Shown here one piece after another: positions 48,801 through 57,715 of a stretch of DNA of 64,000 nt (its first letter is position 1; the number at the start of each line of letters is the position of its first letter). Made by a program: the position numbers and the translations under genes. This DNA is from Dromaius novaehollandiae (lineage: Eukaryota; Chordata; Aves; Casuariiformes; Dromaiidae): assembly GCF_036370855.1 (NCBI RefSeq), contig NC_088102.1, positions 25,401,001 to 25,465,000 on the forward strand, written 5' to 3'. Below the pieces are notes generated by a model. It was not told the DNA's origin. It saw only the letters and a list, made by a program, of their open reading frames with translations, and ran no database searches.

Positions 48801-51800
48801 TAAGCTATAGTCATAAATTGTATCTCAGCAGTGCTCCTTGGAACACAAACGCTTTTGAGCTGACAAACCCTGCGTACTTAGGCCATCTGCAATTGAATTG
48901 GGAGAAAAATCAAGTGTCACAAATAAGGGGCTTGTCATAGAAACCCTGGGAGACCCTTAAGTATCTTATTGCCAATGTGACACAGTAACAAGTATAAAAT
49001 GTCAAAGCACTTTTCATTCAATCTGCAGTAAATCAAGCTGAGTGAGGTATAAGTAACAGGCCCAGTGTCACAGAGAGAGGCAGTGATGCAGCTTAAGAGA
49101 AGCCTTAACCCAGGCTGGCTTCCTCTTTTTCAGCCTGTCTCCAGCCAAATTCTTTCTGTGCTGAAGTTCATTCCATCAATGGAGTCATTTTGCTAAAGTT
49201 CCTTTTTGATGTTCCTCACATCATGGTGCTGACAGATCTCCCAAGCTGTCCAGATTTATCTTCACTCATCGCTGAAGCCACACATGTACACATTACCAAG
49301 GATCTAAGGGAGCTCCAGCAATACCCATTAATGTGGCCTGGCACAGCATACACACATTTTGGATCCTGGGAAGAGACAGCCAGCTGTGCAGCCCACTCTC
49401 CTCACTCAATTTGGCCATGGACTCAGGATTCACATTTTGCAAGGGTCCAGCATATTGGGGCAGGTCAGGAAGAGGTAAAGGATGTTGTCCATCTAGTGCA
49501 ACCAAAGCCAGGGGAACCAGCCAGGCCACTGTAGGTCTCACAACTCCACAACAAGCTGCATTTGTTTTATATTCTGATTGTAACTCCTGACAGTGTCTCA
49601 GCCCCTTACAGCTCCACAAACTGTCTGCCACCCCTGCTGTTCCTGTCCTAGAGAGACCATTTTCCCAATGCATCTCACTTCTACCTTGTCACACACATGC
49701 CACTTTAGACCAAAGACTCCTTTGCTGATCAGTTCCTATGGCCCTCAGTCCTGCCATTCAACACTCCAGCACGCTTTGCATATTAACCTGTGAAGACTTT
49801 GATGCCAAGGATCTGCTGTGTGCAAGCGGGATTCAGTTACCTGCAGCTTTCCCAGCTGATCTGGATTTCCAGTTTTTGCAAAGTTAGATGGGCGAGAAAT
49901 CAAACCAACTCCAAAACTCACAGTTCCCCAGCCCTTTTAGCTCCTGTGGACTGCCTCCTAGACTTGCTGATCCCTGCTGCTGTAGATCATTTCAGCTGAC
50001 ACTCATTCCTGTCTCAAGATTTACAGGGGCAAGTCAGTGGGCTTATAAAGCACTGTACATGCTCTTGGAGATGCTTCTCTCACCCACAGACGAATTCTTT
50101 GGTGATTTTTTTTAATTACTCACAGATGTTTGGCTGCAATGCAAGTGCATGGAAACAATTTATCTCTGGCTTTAAAAGCTCAACTGGGTTCACAGCACAA
50201 AATCCACTTCTCAGCTTTCTTGCGTGTTTAGGAAAATTAATGATACAAGCGCCCAATTCTTCCGTTGCCTTTGGGTGATGAACGTGTCTCTGAATTGGCA
50301 GGTCAGACAGGGGAATCCATTATTTAGCCATCTCAAGCCATTTGTTATTGTTACACATATTGATATCATGATAGCTCCTTAACCCAGCAAGGAAGTGATT
50401 GGCCGTCTCCATGGGGATTTACTTCACAGTATCCAAGTCACAGCTGCAATGGATACAGCTCTCCAAGGTGCATCATTTTTGATAAGCATCCATTCAACAG
50501 AATCATTGACCTTTGGCTTTCTGTTGCCCTGCTGGCCTTTAGCCATCTGTGTTTATGGAAAGGCCACTGGTGCCACTGGGCTCCAAAAGGACTGTCCCAG
50601 ACCTGGAGGTAGGTGACAGAGATTTATGACCCTAGCATGGAGGATCCAAGGAGAAAAGCGATGCATCAGCCTGCAAAGTCTACCGAAAACTCATCTGATT
50701 TCAGACATCTCTCACTTTCAGCTTGGGACTTTTGCATAAACAGAAGTTGAAAATGTCATTTTCATGTGTGAATGAAGGAGGATACATAGGAGGGTGCATT
50801 TTTTGCTGCCTTTGTGTATGTGCAAACACAGTTATGTCAGTCACTGTGCCAACAGCAGTGTGTGTGCTTGATCATACTTGTGTATTTCCAGAATGCACAC
50901 AGTGGAGGTTTGCGCCTGTTGTGAGTATGTCAGCAAAGGACATGCATGTGTGAGTTTGAAGCTGTGCATACATACTGCAGAGAAGGCAATGTGTACACAT
51001 GTAGTTGTACTTGAGACATTTGTCAGTGAACTCTGGCAGTGTGTGACAGGGGAGGTGGGCAAGTCTATCAGTTGGGGAAGATCACAATATGGATGCAACT
51101 GAGTTTGTGTATGAGGGTAACATGAATGCATTATGGATGGTGGATGCACATGCAAGATGTGTACTTACTTCCAGAGCGAGAACATGCTTTTTTTTGCAGG
51201 AGGGAAGATTTTTAGGAATATACTTTCTCCTGAAATATACTGAAACACTGTGCCAAATCCTACTTCGCATAATCAGCTCCAGTCCAGCTTTTCTATTTTA
51301 TGCCCATTTCTTGCCCTCAGTTGAGATAAAACCCAGGAAAAGGTACTATCACATGGCTCAGCAAAGAATGGCAAATTCACAGGACTCTGGACAAGGTCAG
51401 AAACAGTGTCTGGGGAAATGAGTAGCAGGCTTAAGAAACTGCTGGCCCCAAGCCACCACTCCTTATCCAATACATGGTGCTTACACTAGGGAGCAGACAA
51501 GGAGACAGGCATGTCTCAGAGCAGTTTCTGGCCCATAACAGCAGAGCAGTCTAGAATGAACAGCATGAATGGACTGAACCTCACTCTTCCTCTGTTTGGT
51601 TCTTTCAGGTGATGAATAAGGTGCATCAGGAGCATAAAGTGAGAAGATTAATGCACATACATACACAGGAACATGTGTTCTCTCACCTTTAGGAAATCAA
51701 AGTTCTTGAGCATATGAGCTACCTTCTCAGCATTTCTGCCCTCATTGAGGAAATCCAACTCCAGAGGCAGATTCTTCTTAGCTTCTTCCACCAGCCACAT

Positions 51801-54800
51801 GAACTCAAAATCTGGAAAGATCTGCTTCACAACCAAGAGGAGAACCTGACATCAAGGAAAGAGATGGTTAGCCACATCCTAGCTCCAAAGCCATGCAGCT
51901 ATACACAGTGCTGTGCTGGCATCTATACAAGGCAGACACTGTTTAGGTAGGGCCATTCCATGTAACTTGAAGACAAAAAAATCCCCCAATCTGTACCCCA
52001 AGAGCTTGTAGGATTCCTGCAGCATCATGATAAAACACATGGTACTATGCCTTGCTCTTGCAATACAATTTTTGGCTTGCCTCTCCACACAGACACATCC
52101 AGGAGGTAACTGGTGGAACAGACACCAAAACGCAGTGCTGGCAGCCCAGCTGCCTAGTGCCTTGAAATGATAGAAAAAGCCCTGGAGAAAAGAGGATGCC
52201 GAGGGCATGGCCCAAGAGCAACTCTCTTCTGTGTCTCTAACTCCTGTAATTCAATAAGTCACTGTTTGATTTCATTCGAATAGCCTTCGAATAGCATGGA
52301 AGGGAAGATCTAAAACAAGGCTTGTCACCATTATATTACTTCTTCCACTGATGAGCAAGAATTTTGCTAGCACAGGAAAATCCACTGAGCAGTTCAGAGA
52401 AGACAGTAAGGTTCAGCTACAGGTAGAAAGCTCTGGACCCTTGAAAGACACTTCTGATGCGGGCAGAAAGCCAGCTGCCCTTCAGTGTGACTCATAGCCA
52501 TCCTCGGCTGCCCTGAGTGGTGTTGTCTAAATATGGAAATGTGGCACTGTGCTGCTTTCACCTGGCACCCTCTTTTCCTTAAAGGCTTTAGACATTCAGC
52601 CCAACAGGGTCTTGAGAAGCCCAGCTGAAAAGTTCAGAGAAATATTTCTTTACAGCAGCATTTAATAAAGGGGTAGGTGATGGGCAATCCTTCCTGGAGA
52701 AAATCAAGATTATGTGATTGGATGACATAATCAAAGCTGCACAGCAGCCAAACATGCCTTCTGTTCAAATGAAGGGCCAGATTCTCCATTGGTGTCACAA
52801 ACATGCACTGGCTGAAAATTTGGATCACATCTTATGGAAAATAATTATTTTTTTTAACTAATCGAGTCATAAAACAAGAATAAAACTTCCATTTGAAAAT
52901 GAAAACAGTCTTGTCTGTGTGTGCTCCTAGACAGCTTCTCTTTCTAAGTCGCCACCTTTGAGATGGGGATTCCTGCACGGCAGGGGGAACATTTAAAACA
53001 CACACAGAGAAAGCTGTTATCATTGAAATGTATGACAAAAAATAAATTCATGAACCATCACTGCCTCCTGTTCAGCTATGTGAAAACATTTATTCTCCAC
53101 CCCATCTCTACTTCTCTTATCTAAATGTCAGTTCCAAACCCAATGTTACTTTAAAAGTGTAATCACCAGGTTCCAGACACTATTGAATGATTTTTCTCCT
53201 ATTATATCTAGAGCCATAAATCCTTTCAAATTTAAGTCACGCAAATGAAATGTAACCAGCAATTTTCATGAACATGTATGTAAACTTTGTAGGGCTGCAG
53301 GATTATTTCGTTAGTGCTTGATGTGAGAAAATTCATACATTTTTTCTGCTTTCTTTAAATGTTCTTTTGAATCAATTTGCCAAATTCGACATCAGCAGAG
53401 ACATAGTTAATGACTATTTGGCCTGCCCCTTTTCTGACATCTGTCTAAAACATTGTCCTGAAAAAAGTATTGATATAAGAAGAGCAGGGAGGGATCTCTC
53501 TCTAGATTTATTGGGTGCTGGCTTAATTTTTAAGGAGTCAGCACTGATGCTATGAAACCTCAGGTAAAATGAGGAATTTTCCATCTAGCTTTTCCCATTC
53601 AGATTCCTTCCCACTAGTGTGTAAAGATGACCACTTCAATCAATAATTACATTAACCCCCTACCTAGTTGGAATGTCTGTCTGGTTCTTAAAGGACCAGA
53701 ACCTCAGTGGACATAATCTGGTTCTAAATGCAGCCTACACAAAATAGCACCACACAAGGATACAACAATGCATGTAAGCCAACGCTCCACAAGAGACCTT
53801 TTAAAAACAAGAGAGCATGTGTCACTTTCTGCTATCTTGTCCTGAGCAAGACTGAATGATGCCAAAAGCCTGCTGAGAACTGCTGTGCATGTGACAATGT
53901 GTGTGACGACAAAGCAAACTCATCACACAGACCACCACAATCAGTCCTGGAAAGGACCTGAATCAAATCCAAAACTACAGCTGCACCCAGAGCCAGTTCA
54001 GTTATCTATTGACAAATCAGAATTGAAACAGCAATGTTACCAGGATATCTTTGCTGAACCCCAAAATGTATTTGACTACTGATTCAAAATAACTGATGTG
54101 CTCTAGGAGGGAATCCCTCAGTACTGGGATTGCTTGTACCTGACAAGGTCTACAGTGTAGTGTCATGTCATCGCTTCCCCCCACCACACCGGCACAAACC
54201 CCTGGGATGCTGTCCTGCTTTGCAGACTAGCCAGGATTGCTCAGAGCAAGTAGTTTTAGTGGCCTAAAGAAGTTCTACCTATGTGCTCCTCTGAGAGCGG
54301 GCTGGCAGGATCTTTGATATCTCTATCTCCTGTGATAGAGAGCTGTGTTTCATTGCATCAGCAGTACCCTGTAAATGCTTATCAGACCTCCTGAGCTTGA
54401 TCTTCCCCTCTTCAATCCCATGGACATTCTTGTCTGCCAACAGATGTGCATATTACTGTACATTGGTGCTATACATAAGGCTACAGGCTTACTAAGAGGG
54501 CTAAAAGCTTTACAATTTACAGACGTAATACTTGTCCCCTCCTCCACCTCATCCCAATCTCTCTTTCCTGTTCCCTGCCCCTGCCAATGCAGGGCAGTGC
54601 TAAAGCTTTTCTCCAGTTCCTCCCTCCCATGTGCTAGATTTCAGAAGTTTGGGAGAAGCTACAGCATTGCCCTGGGAACATGAGTGGTACCCACCATCCA
54701 GGATAGGAACAGAAGACAGGCACTGAAACTTTTTCCCAGCTGAATCACTCATTTGTTTGTCTGTCTCTGTCACATGACCCTCTCCATATTTCAGTGTTCT

Positions 54801-55536
54801 TTTTTCCAGCATGAATCATCTCAGCATTAAGGAATTGATCAAGAACCAGAACGGAATCACAGCAACTTCAGCTGCTGCTGAATCCATATTGGAACTAAAC
54901 TGAAAAATGTGATGATTGCGGAGAACAATTTTTGCTCGGTAACACAGACCTGACTGCAAGGGGAGCTGAGACCAACTAAATCCAACAGTTAATGGGCATA
55001 CAGCCCGTGGAGAGACCTCAGGACTCAATCCATAATTTTTAAGTCTCACGTGGACTTACTCTTATGTCTCTCATATTTATTTGTCTGTCCTGCCCTTCTT
55101 CACTCTCACCCTCTCGCTTTCTTGTCTCTTCACTCCTGCAGCTCTCCATTCCAGTCTCTCCAATCACACATCACTCCCTCACTGCAAACCTCGCCAATTT
55201 TCTTTATCATTCTTGTAAGCCAGCATTTATCTCTGTGGAGGTTTCAAGGCTACAGGATCCAGGTCACTGTGCCCAGATGTCAATGTTATTATGCCTGCTT
55301 ACACCATGGGTGAATGTGACCCCTGACATCTCTGCACAGCAACTGCTCTGTAAGACAAAGTATTCAGGTAGTTTTACCTCCATCAGCAAAATATCCTTGG
55401 AGCTCTGAGCTTGGACCTTTGGGTGCTGGACTTTCACTGCCACTGTCCTTCCATCCTGCAGCACTGCCTTGTGGACCTGGGCTAGTGATGCTGCTCCCAA
55501 GGGAGCGTCCTCAAAACTCGCAAAGAGCTCTTTGAT
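27639..55536 (-). CDS. ADCK1: ADCK1, partial gene: seven 3' coding exons of an atypical UbiB/ABC1 kinase
   Basis: Joined from seven exons: 55378-55536, 51687-51845, 48231-48347, 32915-33064, 32476-32673, 28554-28747 and 27639-27810. The joined frame is open for 382 codons and ends in TGA. Window-encoded residues show the family motifs in order: alanine-rich loop GAAS (14-17) in place of a glycine-rich loop, VAVK lysine (35), LELDFLNEG helix (80-89), LLMEF hinge-like segment (120-124), catalytic HCDPHPGN (165-172) and the LLDHG metal-binding motif (188-192), where DHG stands for DFG. The family is usually about 520-530 residues, so roughly 140 N-terminal residues are missing here. ADCK1 is a mitochondrial protein of the UbiB family. 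Its relatives (yeast Mcp2/Cqd2) are linked to mitochondrial lipid and coenzyme Q distribution, and fly and mammal work links it to mitochondrial morphology. Five internal exons are multiples of three. No frameshift or internal stop was seen, so the gene looks functional. Family assignment is very secure, and the symbol is secure over ADCK2/5 because of near-identity to remembered ADCK1. Confidence 0.95.
28554..28747 (-). CDS. ADCK1: ADCK1 penultimate coding exon
   Basis: A 194-bp exon encoding 64 residues plus two bases of a split threonine codon. It runs from [16 protein letters not shown] through [16 protein letters not shown] to SRCCIRAVS. The acceptor is GGCTGCAG before GACATCG, and the donor is CTCCAC then GTGAGTT, leaving phase 2. 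This is the only non-phase-0 junction among those seen. The [10 protein letters not shown] and [16 protein letters not shown] blocks are ADCK1 signatures. Confidence 0.96.
29375..29550 (+). repeat. Old interspersed repeat fragment, probably LINE 3' region
   Basis: AGTCAGATTAAGGGTCCGTC then TAGTCCTGTATCCATCTGAC and AACAGTCAATAGCAGATGCT resemble a widespread sauropsid repeat that reads 'agtcagaccaaaggtccatctagcccagtatcc'. The family name is uncertain. Confidence 0.45.
29975..30215 (+). repeat. Second copy of the same old repeat family (weak)
   Basis: ACAGGGACAGACCAATGGGC, then CCTGCCTCCAACACTGACCA and AATTCCTCCCTGAGATTCTT resemble other parts of the same repeat type. Strong divergence makes this tentative. 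Confidence 0.3.
30535..31010 (-). repeat. CR1-type LINE 3' fragment, minus orientation
   Basis: On plus, the order is CCCATTACCTCTTGCCCTGT (near 30710), ATGTCTCCCTTCAGCCTGCC (near 30764), a CAGTGCCCAAAACTGAACGT block near 30914 and a GCTTTGTATCAGGTGAGC-type segment. This parallels reverse-complement CR1 3' regions. It is old and diverged. Confidence 0.65.
32476..32673 (-). CDS. ADCK1: ADCK1 C-lobe exon
   Basis: A 198-bp exon encoding 66 residues, from [17 protein letters not shown] through [17 protein letters not shown] to RSPVSASE. This is C-lobe helical sequence typical of ADCK1; the [14 protein letters not shown] stretch is shared with mammalian ADCK1 as I remember it. The acceptor is CTCCCCAG before GTGCTGAGC, and the donor is CAGTGAG then GTAGGT. 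Both phases are 0. Confidence 0.96.
32915..33064 (-). CDS. ADCK1: ADCK1 exon with catalytic loop and DHG motif
   Basis: A 150-bp exon encoding 50 residues, from [18 protein letters not shown] to LLDHGLYQ. It carries both core catalytic motifs of the ABC1/UbiB family: HCDPHPGN, with the catalytic-loop aspartate and metal-binding asparagine, and LLDHG, where DHG takes the place of the canonical DFG. The acceptor is CCTCACAG before GTCTCTCG, and the donor is TACCAG then GTATGTG. Both phases are 0. Only 241 bp separate it from the next exon. Confidence 0.97.
35790..35987 (+). repeat. CR1 LINE 3' tail
   Basis: The plus-strand CR1 ending is clear: GGTTGCTCAGAGAGGTTGTT (near 35819), CTCCACCCTTGGAGATTTTC, GAGCAGGAGGTTGGACTGGA (35924-35943), and GAGGTCCCTTCCAAACTCAA followed by the last bases. 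It is 5'-truncated to about 200 bp and antisense to ADCK1. Confidence 0.85.
37990..38640 (+). repeat. Old CR1/L3-like LINE fragment
   Basis: GTAAGACCTTGGGGTGAAGG (near 38104), AGAGAAAGCAAATAAATGAG, GATTACAAGAGCTAAAATGC and a following GGGATAACTGAG-type segment follow the order of the late coding and 3' part of L3-like CR1 elements. Strongly decayed; ends approximate. Confidence 0.45.
39180..40030 (-). repeat. Old CR1/L3-like LINE fragment, minus orientation
   Basis: On plus, CCCAGCTTGGTGTCATCAAC (near 39780), ACGTCATTAATGAAATTATT (39829-39848) and AAACCTTTCCCTGAATTCCA (near 39311) match the order of reverse-complement L3-like 3' sequence ('tttggtgtcatcagcaaattt...cgttaatgaagatattgaa'). It may be two fragments, split at about 39500-39650. 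Confidence 0.45.
40755..41060. promoter_or_regulatory. Candidate conserved noncoding element in ADCK1 intron
   Basis: A repeat-free AT-rich block: CTTAATTTGGCTGTAATATT, GCCAATTATTTTCAGAGATG, GATCTCATTAAAAGTAAAGG, ATCGAT (40901-40906) and CTTAATCGAAGGTTAATTGG. Several homeodomain and CUT-like words are clustered. No open frame or repeat explains it. Confidence 0.35.
43025..43200. promoter_or_regulatory. Candidate conserved noncoding element with inverted TCF/LEF-like sites
   Basis: It contains the perfect inverted repeat CTTTG-GAAAT-CAAAG (43042-43056), then CTGATTAAATG, GAGATTAATG and GGCAGCTTTAATGATAATCC. It is repeat-free and AT-rich, with an isolated CpG pair in GCGCTCGGACGG. Function is inferred. 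Confidence 0.35.
45035..46838 (+). mobile_element. 5'-truncated CR1 LINE with recognisable reverse transcriptase, inactive
   Basis: A 1.8-kb plus-strand CR1. It runs from the linker after the endonuclease ([19 protein letters not shown]) through reverse transcriptase: [42 protein letters not shown] and the FADDTKLGG active-site block. It ends at the CR1 tail (46770-46838: TTGGACCAGATGATCTCCAG, then AGGTTCCTTCCAACCCC and TGTGATTCTGT). The endonuclease and ORF1 are absent. A stop (TGA, 45385-45387), a frame change around 45370, and more breaks after about 46040 make it non-coding today. It sits in the 15.2-kb intron, antisense to ADCK1. Divergence looks lower than for the other copies. Confidence 0.93.
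48231..48347 (-). CDS. ADCK1: ADCK1 exon with LLMEF hinge-like segment
   Basis: A 117-bp exon encoding 39 residues, from [18 protein letters not shown] to RNGINVNE. The [15 protein letters not shown] stretch is the strand and hinge region that leads into the C-lobe. The acceptor has a good polypyrimidine tract (TTTCCTGTTTCAG before GTCCCC), and the donor is AATGAG then GTAGTT. Both phases are 0. It is followed by the largest intron in the window (33065-48230, 15.2 kb). Confidence 0.96.
48965..49115 (-). repeat. Possible MIR-like fragment
   Basis: AAGTAACAGGCCCAGTGTCA, CAGAGAGAGGCAGTGATGCA and TTAACCCAGGCTGGCTTCCT parallel a reverse-complement MIR core ('aagtgacttgcccaaggtcacacag...aacccaggc'). 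Weak. Confidence 0.35.
50100..50395. promoter_or_regulatory. Candidate conserved noncoding element in ADCK1 intron
   Basis: A repeat-free block: TTTTTTAATTACTCACAGAT, GCAAGTGCATGGAAACAATT, GGAAAATTAATGATACAAGC and ATATTGATATCATGATAGC, the last with a GATATC palindrome. Support is by texture and motif only. Confidence 0.3.
51687..51845 (-). CDS. ADCK1: ADCK1 exon with LELDFLNEG helix
   Basis: A 159-bp exon encoding 53 residues, from [15 protein letters not shown] to LKNFDFLK. It contains the conserved [16 protein letters not shown] segment, which in the UbiB fold corresponds to the helix carrying the glutamate that pairs with the VAVK lysine. The acceptor reads TTGATGTCAG before GTTCTCC, and the donor reads CTAAAG then GTGAGA. 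Both phases are 0. It has the same length and phase as the neighbouring upstream exon, with a 3532-bp intron between them. Confidence 0.96.
51846..55377 (-). other. ADCK1 intron (3532 bp)
   Basis: Contains the candidate block at 53.0-53.56 kb. No exon, repeat family or RNA gene was recognised in the remainder. Confidence 0.8.
53010..53560. promoter_or_regulatory. Candidate conserved noncoding element in ADCK1 intron
   Basis: A long AT-rich block without repeat signal: GTTATCATTGAAATGTATGA, TTTAAGTCACGCAAATGAAA (53230-53249, with an octamer-like CGCAAAT), GGATTATTTCGTTAGTGC and ATAGTTAATGACTATTTGGC. Function is inferred. Confidence 0.3.
55378..55536 (-). CDS. ADCK1: ADCK1 exon with alanine-rich loop and VAVK lysine
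   Basis: A 159-bp exon encoding 53 residues, from [14 protein letters not shown] to KDILLME. It holds the [10 protein letters not shown] nucleotide-loop motif, which is the UbiB replacement for the P-loop, and VAVKVQHP with the ATP-contacting lysine. The acceptor on the minus strand reads ...CCTGACAG before ATCAAAGAG, and the donor reads GATGGAG then GTAAAAC. Both splice phases are 0. This is the most 5' ADCK1 exon I can find in the window. The preceding exon should end in a REDLGKE-like segment, and nothing matching it was seen between 55537 and 64000. Confidence 0.96.
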
Positions 55537-56684
55537 CTGTCAGGAGAAGAAAAAGAGGTGTCAGCTTGGGGTCCCAGAGACCGTCCTAAGGAAACCTCTA
55601 CTCAAAGGCCAGGGACAACACATGCCAAAGCTGGGCAGGCGCAGCCCTTCCATTCTTCCTCTGTCCCCCTCCCTGAGCTTTGTCATTGCTTGGCCTCCCA
55701 GTGAAGCCTGTCACACAGGGAAGTGCCCTTGGAGATATTGTGCTTACAGAAATCTGTGTCAGAGTCCCAACAGCACATTTCATCTGAGACGTGACGCAGC
55801 CAGGTTGCATGTGAGTGGCCCCTCCAGGCTTCCCTGAAGCCCGGTGGAGCAGTTACGGTTAGTATCCCTGGCCAACAGCTGACCCTTTCGATGCAATTCT
55901 ATGGCACATTTTTAATGCCACCCACCATCACCTCCTGAACACCTGACAGTGCATATTCCCCTGCAGTATAGCATCAGCCAGCTCACATGGTGAAAGCCAT
56001 GACTGGGAGTGGTGGTGACGGCTGGATTGTCTGGGGGGTATCTAGAATTGCAGTTTCCACTTCTAGAGACTTGACCTGAACATGTTTCATGTGATGGGCT
56101 TTCTCACTCCTTGAATGAAGGTAACCAGGGCACTCAGCTCAGAAAAAGCACCAGCTGGATACAAGAAAGCACTCTGTGAGCAGGAGAGGGAAGCATTAGC
56201 AGCCCTGGGCGTGAAACTCAGGACTAGACTATACAGAAAACTGTAGATCAGGAAGCAGATTCATCACAGGGATGCCCAGGGAACAAAACCTAGGTAGGCC
56301 TGAGAGAGCTGATGGGACATGGGCAAAGGCCTGTCTGCCCTGCATAATGCAGCACCCCACTAAGGATCCTGCATGCAGTACCAGGCAGTTTGGGTCCTGG
56401 GAACACTATAACCACAGCAGTGTGATACCACCCCAGCTGATGAGCCAGGCCTCTCAGCACAGCTAATTAGCTCAGAGGCAGTGCCAACAGGGCAATGTTG
56501 CTTTGGACAGAGAGCTAGTGCACATAACACTACCCGGGGGGATTTCTGTTTTGTTCCCCAGAGCATGGTGCAGGCAAGCTCTGATGTAGCCAGAAGAGGC
56601 AGCAAGGGGAACCTGTCCCACCCTTCTCCCTCAGCAGTATCAATTTCGGGGGAGCAGTTGAGAAGCCTGTAATTTATGCAGCAA

Positions 56685-57190
56685 CAAAAAAGAAAGTCAG
56701 TCAGTGCATTTTTATAACCTGCTTTTTAAAAGGTAATTAAAGATACGAGCTGCAGCAAGCTAGTAATTAAACATGAATAAAGCCCTTCTAAGCTGAGCCT
56801 TCATGCAAAGTGTTAAACAAATATTCTTTTTGCTGAAAGGGAGGAAAAACGCTATACAAGGAGCAACCCGTTCCCTCCTGCAGCTGCCAAGGACTGAGCT
56901 CCCTCCTACTCCACCCTACCCCTTCCCTCCTAGTCCCTTCCACAGGAGACTATTACTAGCAACAAACTGGAGCATTCACAGCAATTAGATTCCAACAGAG
57001 ACTCAGCTGCCTCCAGTAATTCACTAGGAAGGTGCCTTTTATTTATTTATTTAATTCCATTTGGTCCTGGCGGCAAAATCATTAAGTAAAACAACTGCAT
57101 TTAAAGACGACTAGTTATGTGTTTTTTAATTACAGCAGGTCCATGATTCAAACCTATTGACATTCCTGTCTCAAGACAAAAAAAATCAAG
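56685..57190. promoter_or_regulatory. Candidate conserved noncoding element with spaced GTAATTAAA pair
   Basis: Identical GTAATTAAA words lie at 56733-56741 and 56763-56771, exactly 30 bp apart. More AT-rich words follow, including TTTATTTATTTATTTAATTC (57039-57058), ATCATTAAGTAAAACAACTG and GTGTTTTTTAATTACAGCAG. No repeat family or exon explains the block. Confidence 0.35.
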
Positions 57191-57584
57191 GTTTTTCTCT
57201 CTCCCCATTCTCTCTTTCTTTCGTTTTTTTTCAGTTCACTTGATTTGGAGATTCTGTTTTCAGATTAGTATAAAGAAACATTTATAGGATGATAGATGGT
57301 TCAGAGGACACGTGCTCAAGACACAGGGACTTTTACCTTCAGGTGATGTTTGTCTGTCAGATAAAGAGAGAACCTGTTAAAGGGAAGGGCCTTAAGGTGG
57401 CCAGGAGCATGCCAAGCTACAAGATTCCGTAAGTAAAGAGAATATGCAAACAGAGAACTTGCCACATGAGATCAAACTGGGGGTCTCTTCATCTCCTCCA
57501 CTACCCTACATCCTCATTTTATAGGGCAGGTCTGTAGAGACTAGCATACCGGCCAAAATTACTAGACTACCTGTTGCAAGGGTC

Positions 57585-57715
57585 GTAACCTCCTCCAGTG
57601 ATTAAAGCATGGGGTTGGGAGTTCAGTAGCCTGAATTCTGTGTAAGGCACATTTGTGGTAAGACAGCATATAAATGGGATAAAATTCCACCTGCTCTGTG
57701 ATTTCAAAAGCTTTT
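57585..57715 (+). repeat. Possible MIR-like fragment
   Basis: CCTCCAGTGATTAAAGCATG, GGGTTGGGAGTTCAGTAGCC, TGAATTCTG and ATAAATGGGATAAAATTCCA parallel the start and core of MIR ('agtggttaagagcac...gggttcgaatcc...aaatggggataat'). Diverged. Confidence 0.4.

Larger units (their letters stand above)
48348..51686 (-). other. ADCK1 intron (3339 bp)
   Basis: Contains the candidate noncoding element near 50.1 kb and a weak MIR-like segment near 49.0 kb. A TG/CA-rich, low-complexity stretch around 50790-51150 repeats ATGTG and CACA words. No exon was seen. Confidence 0.8.
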
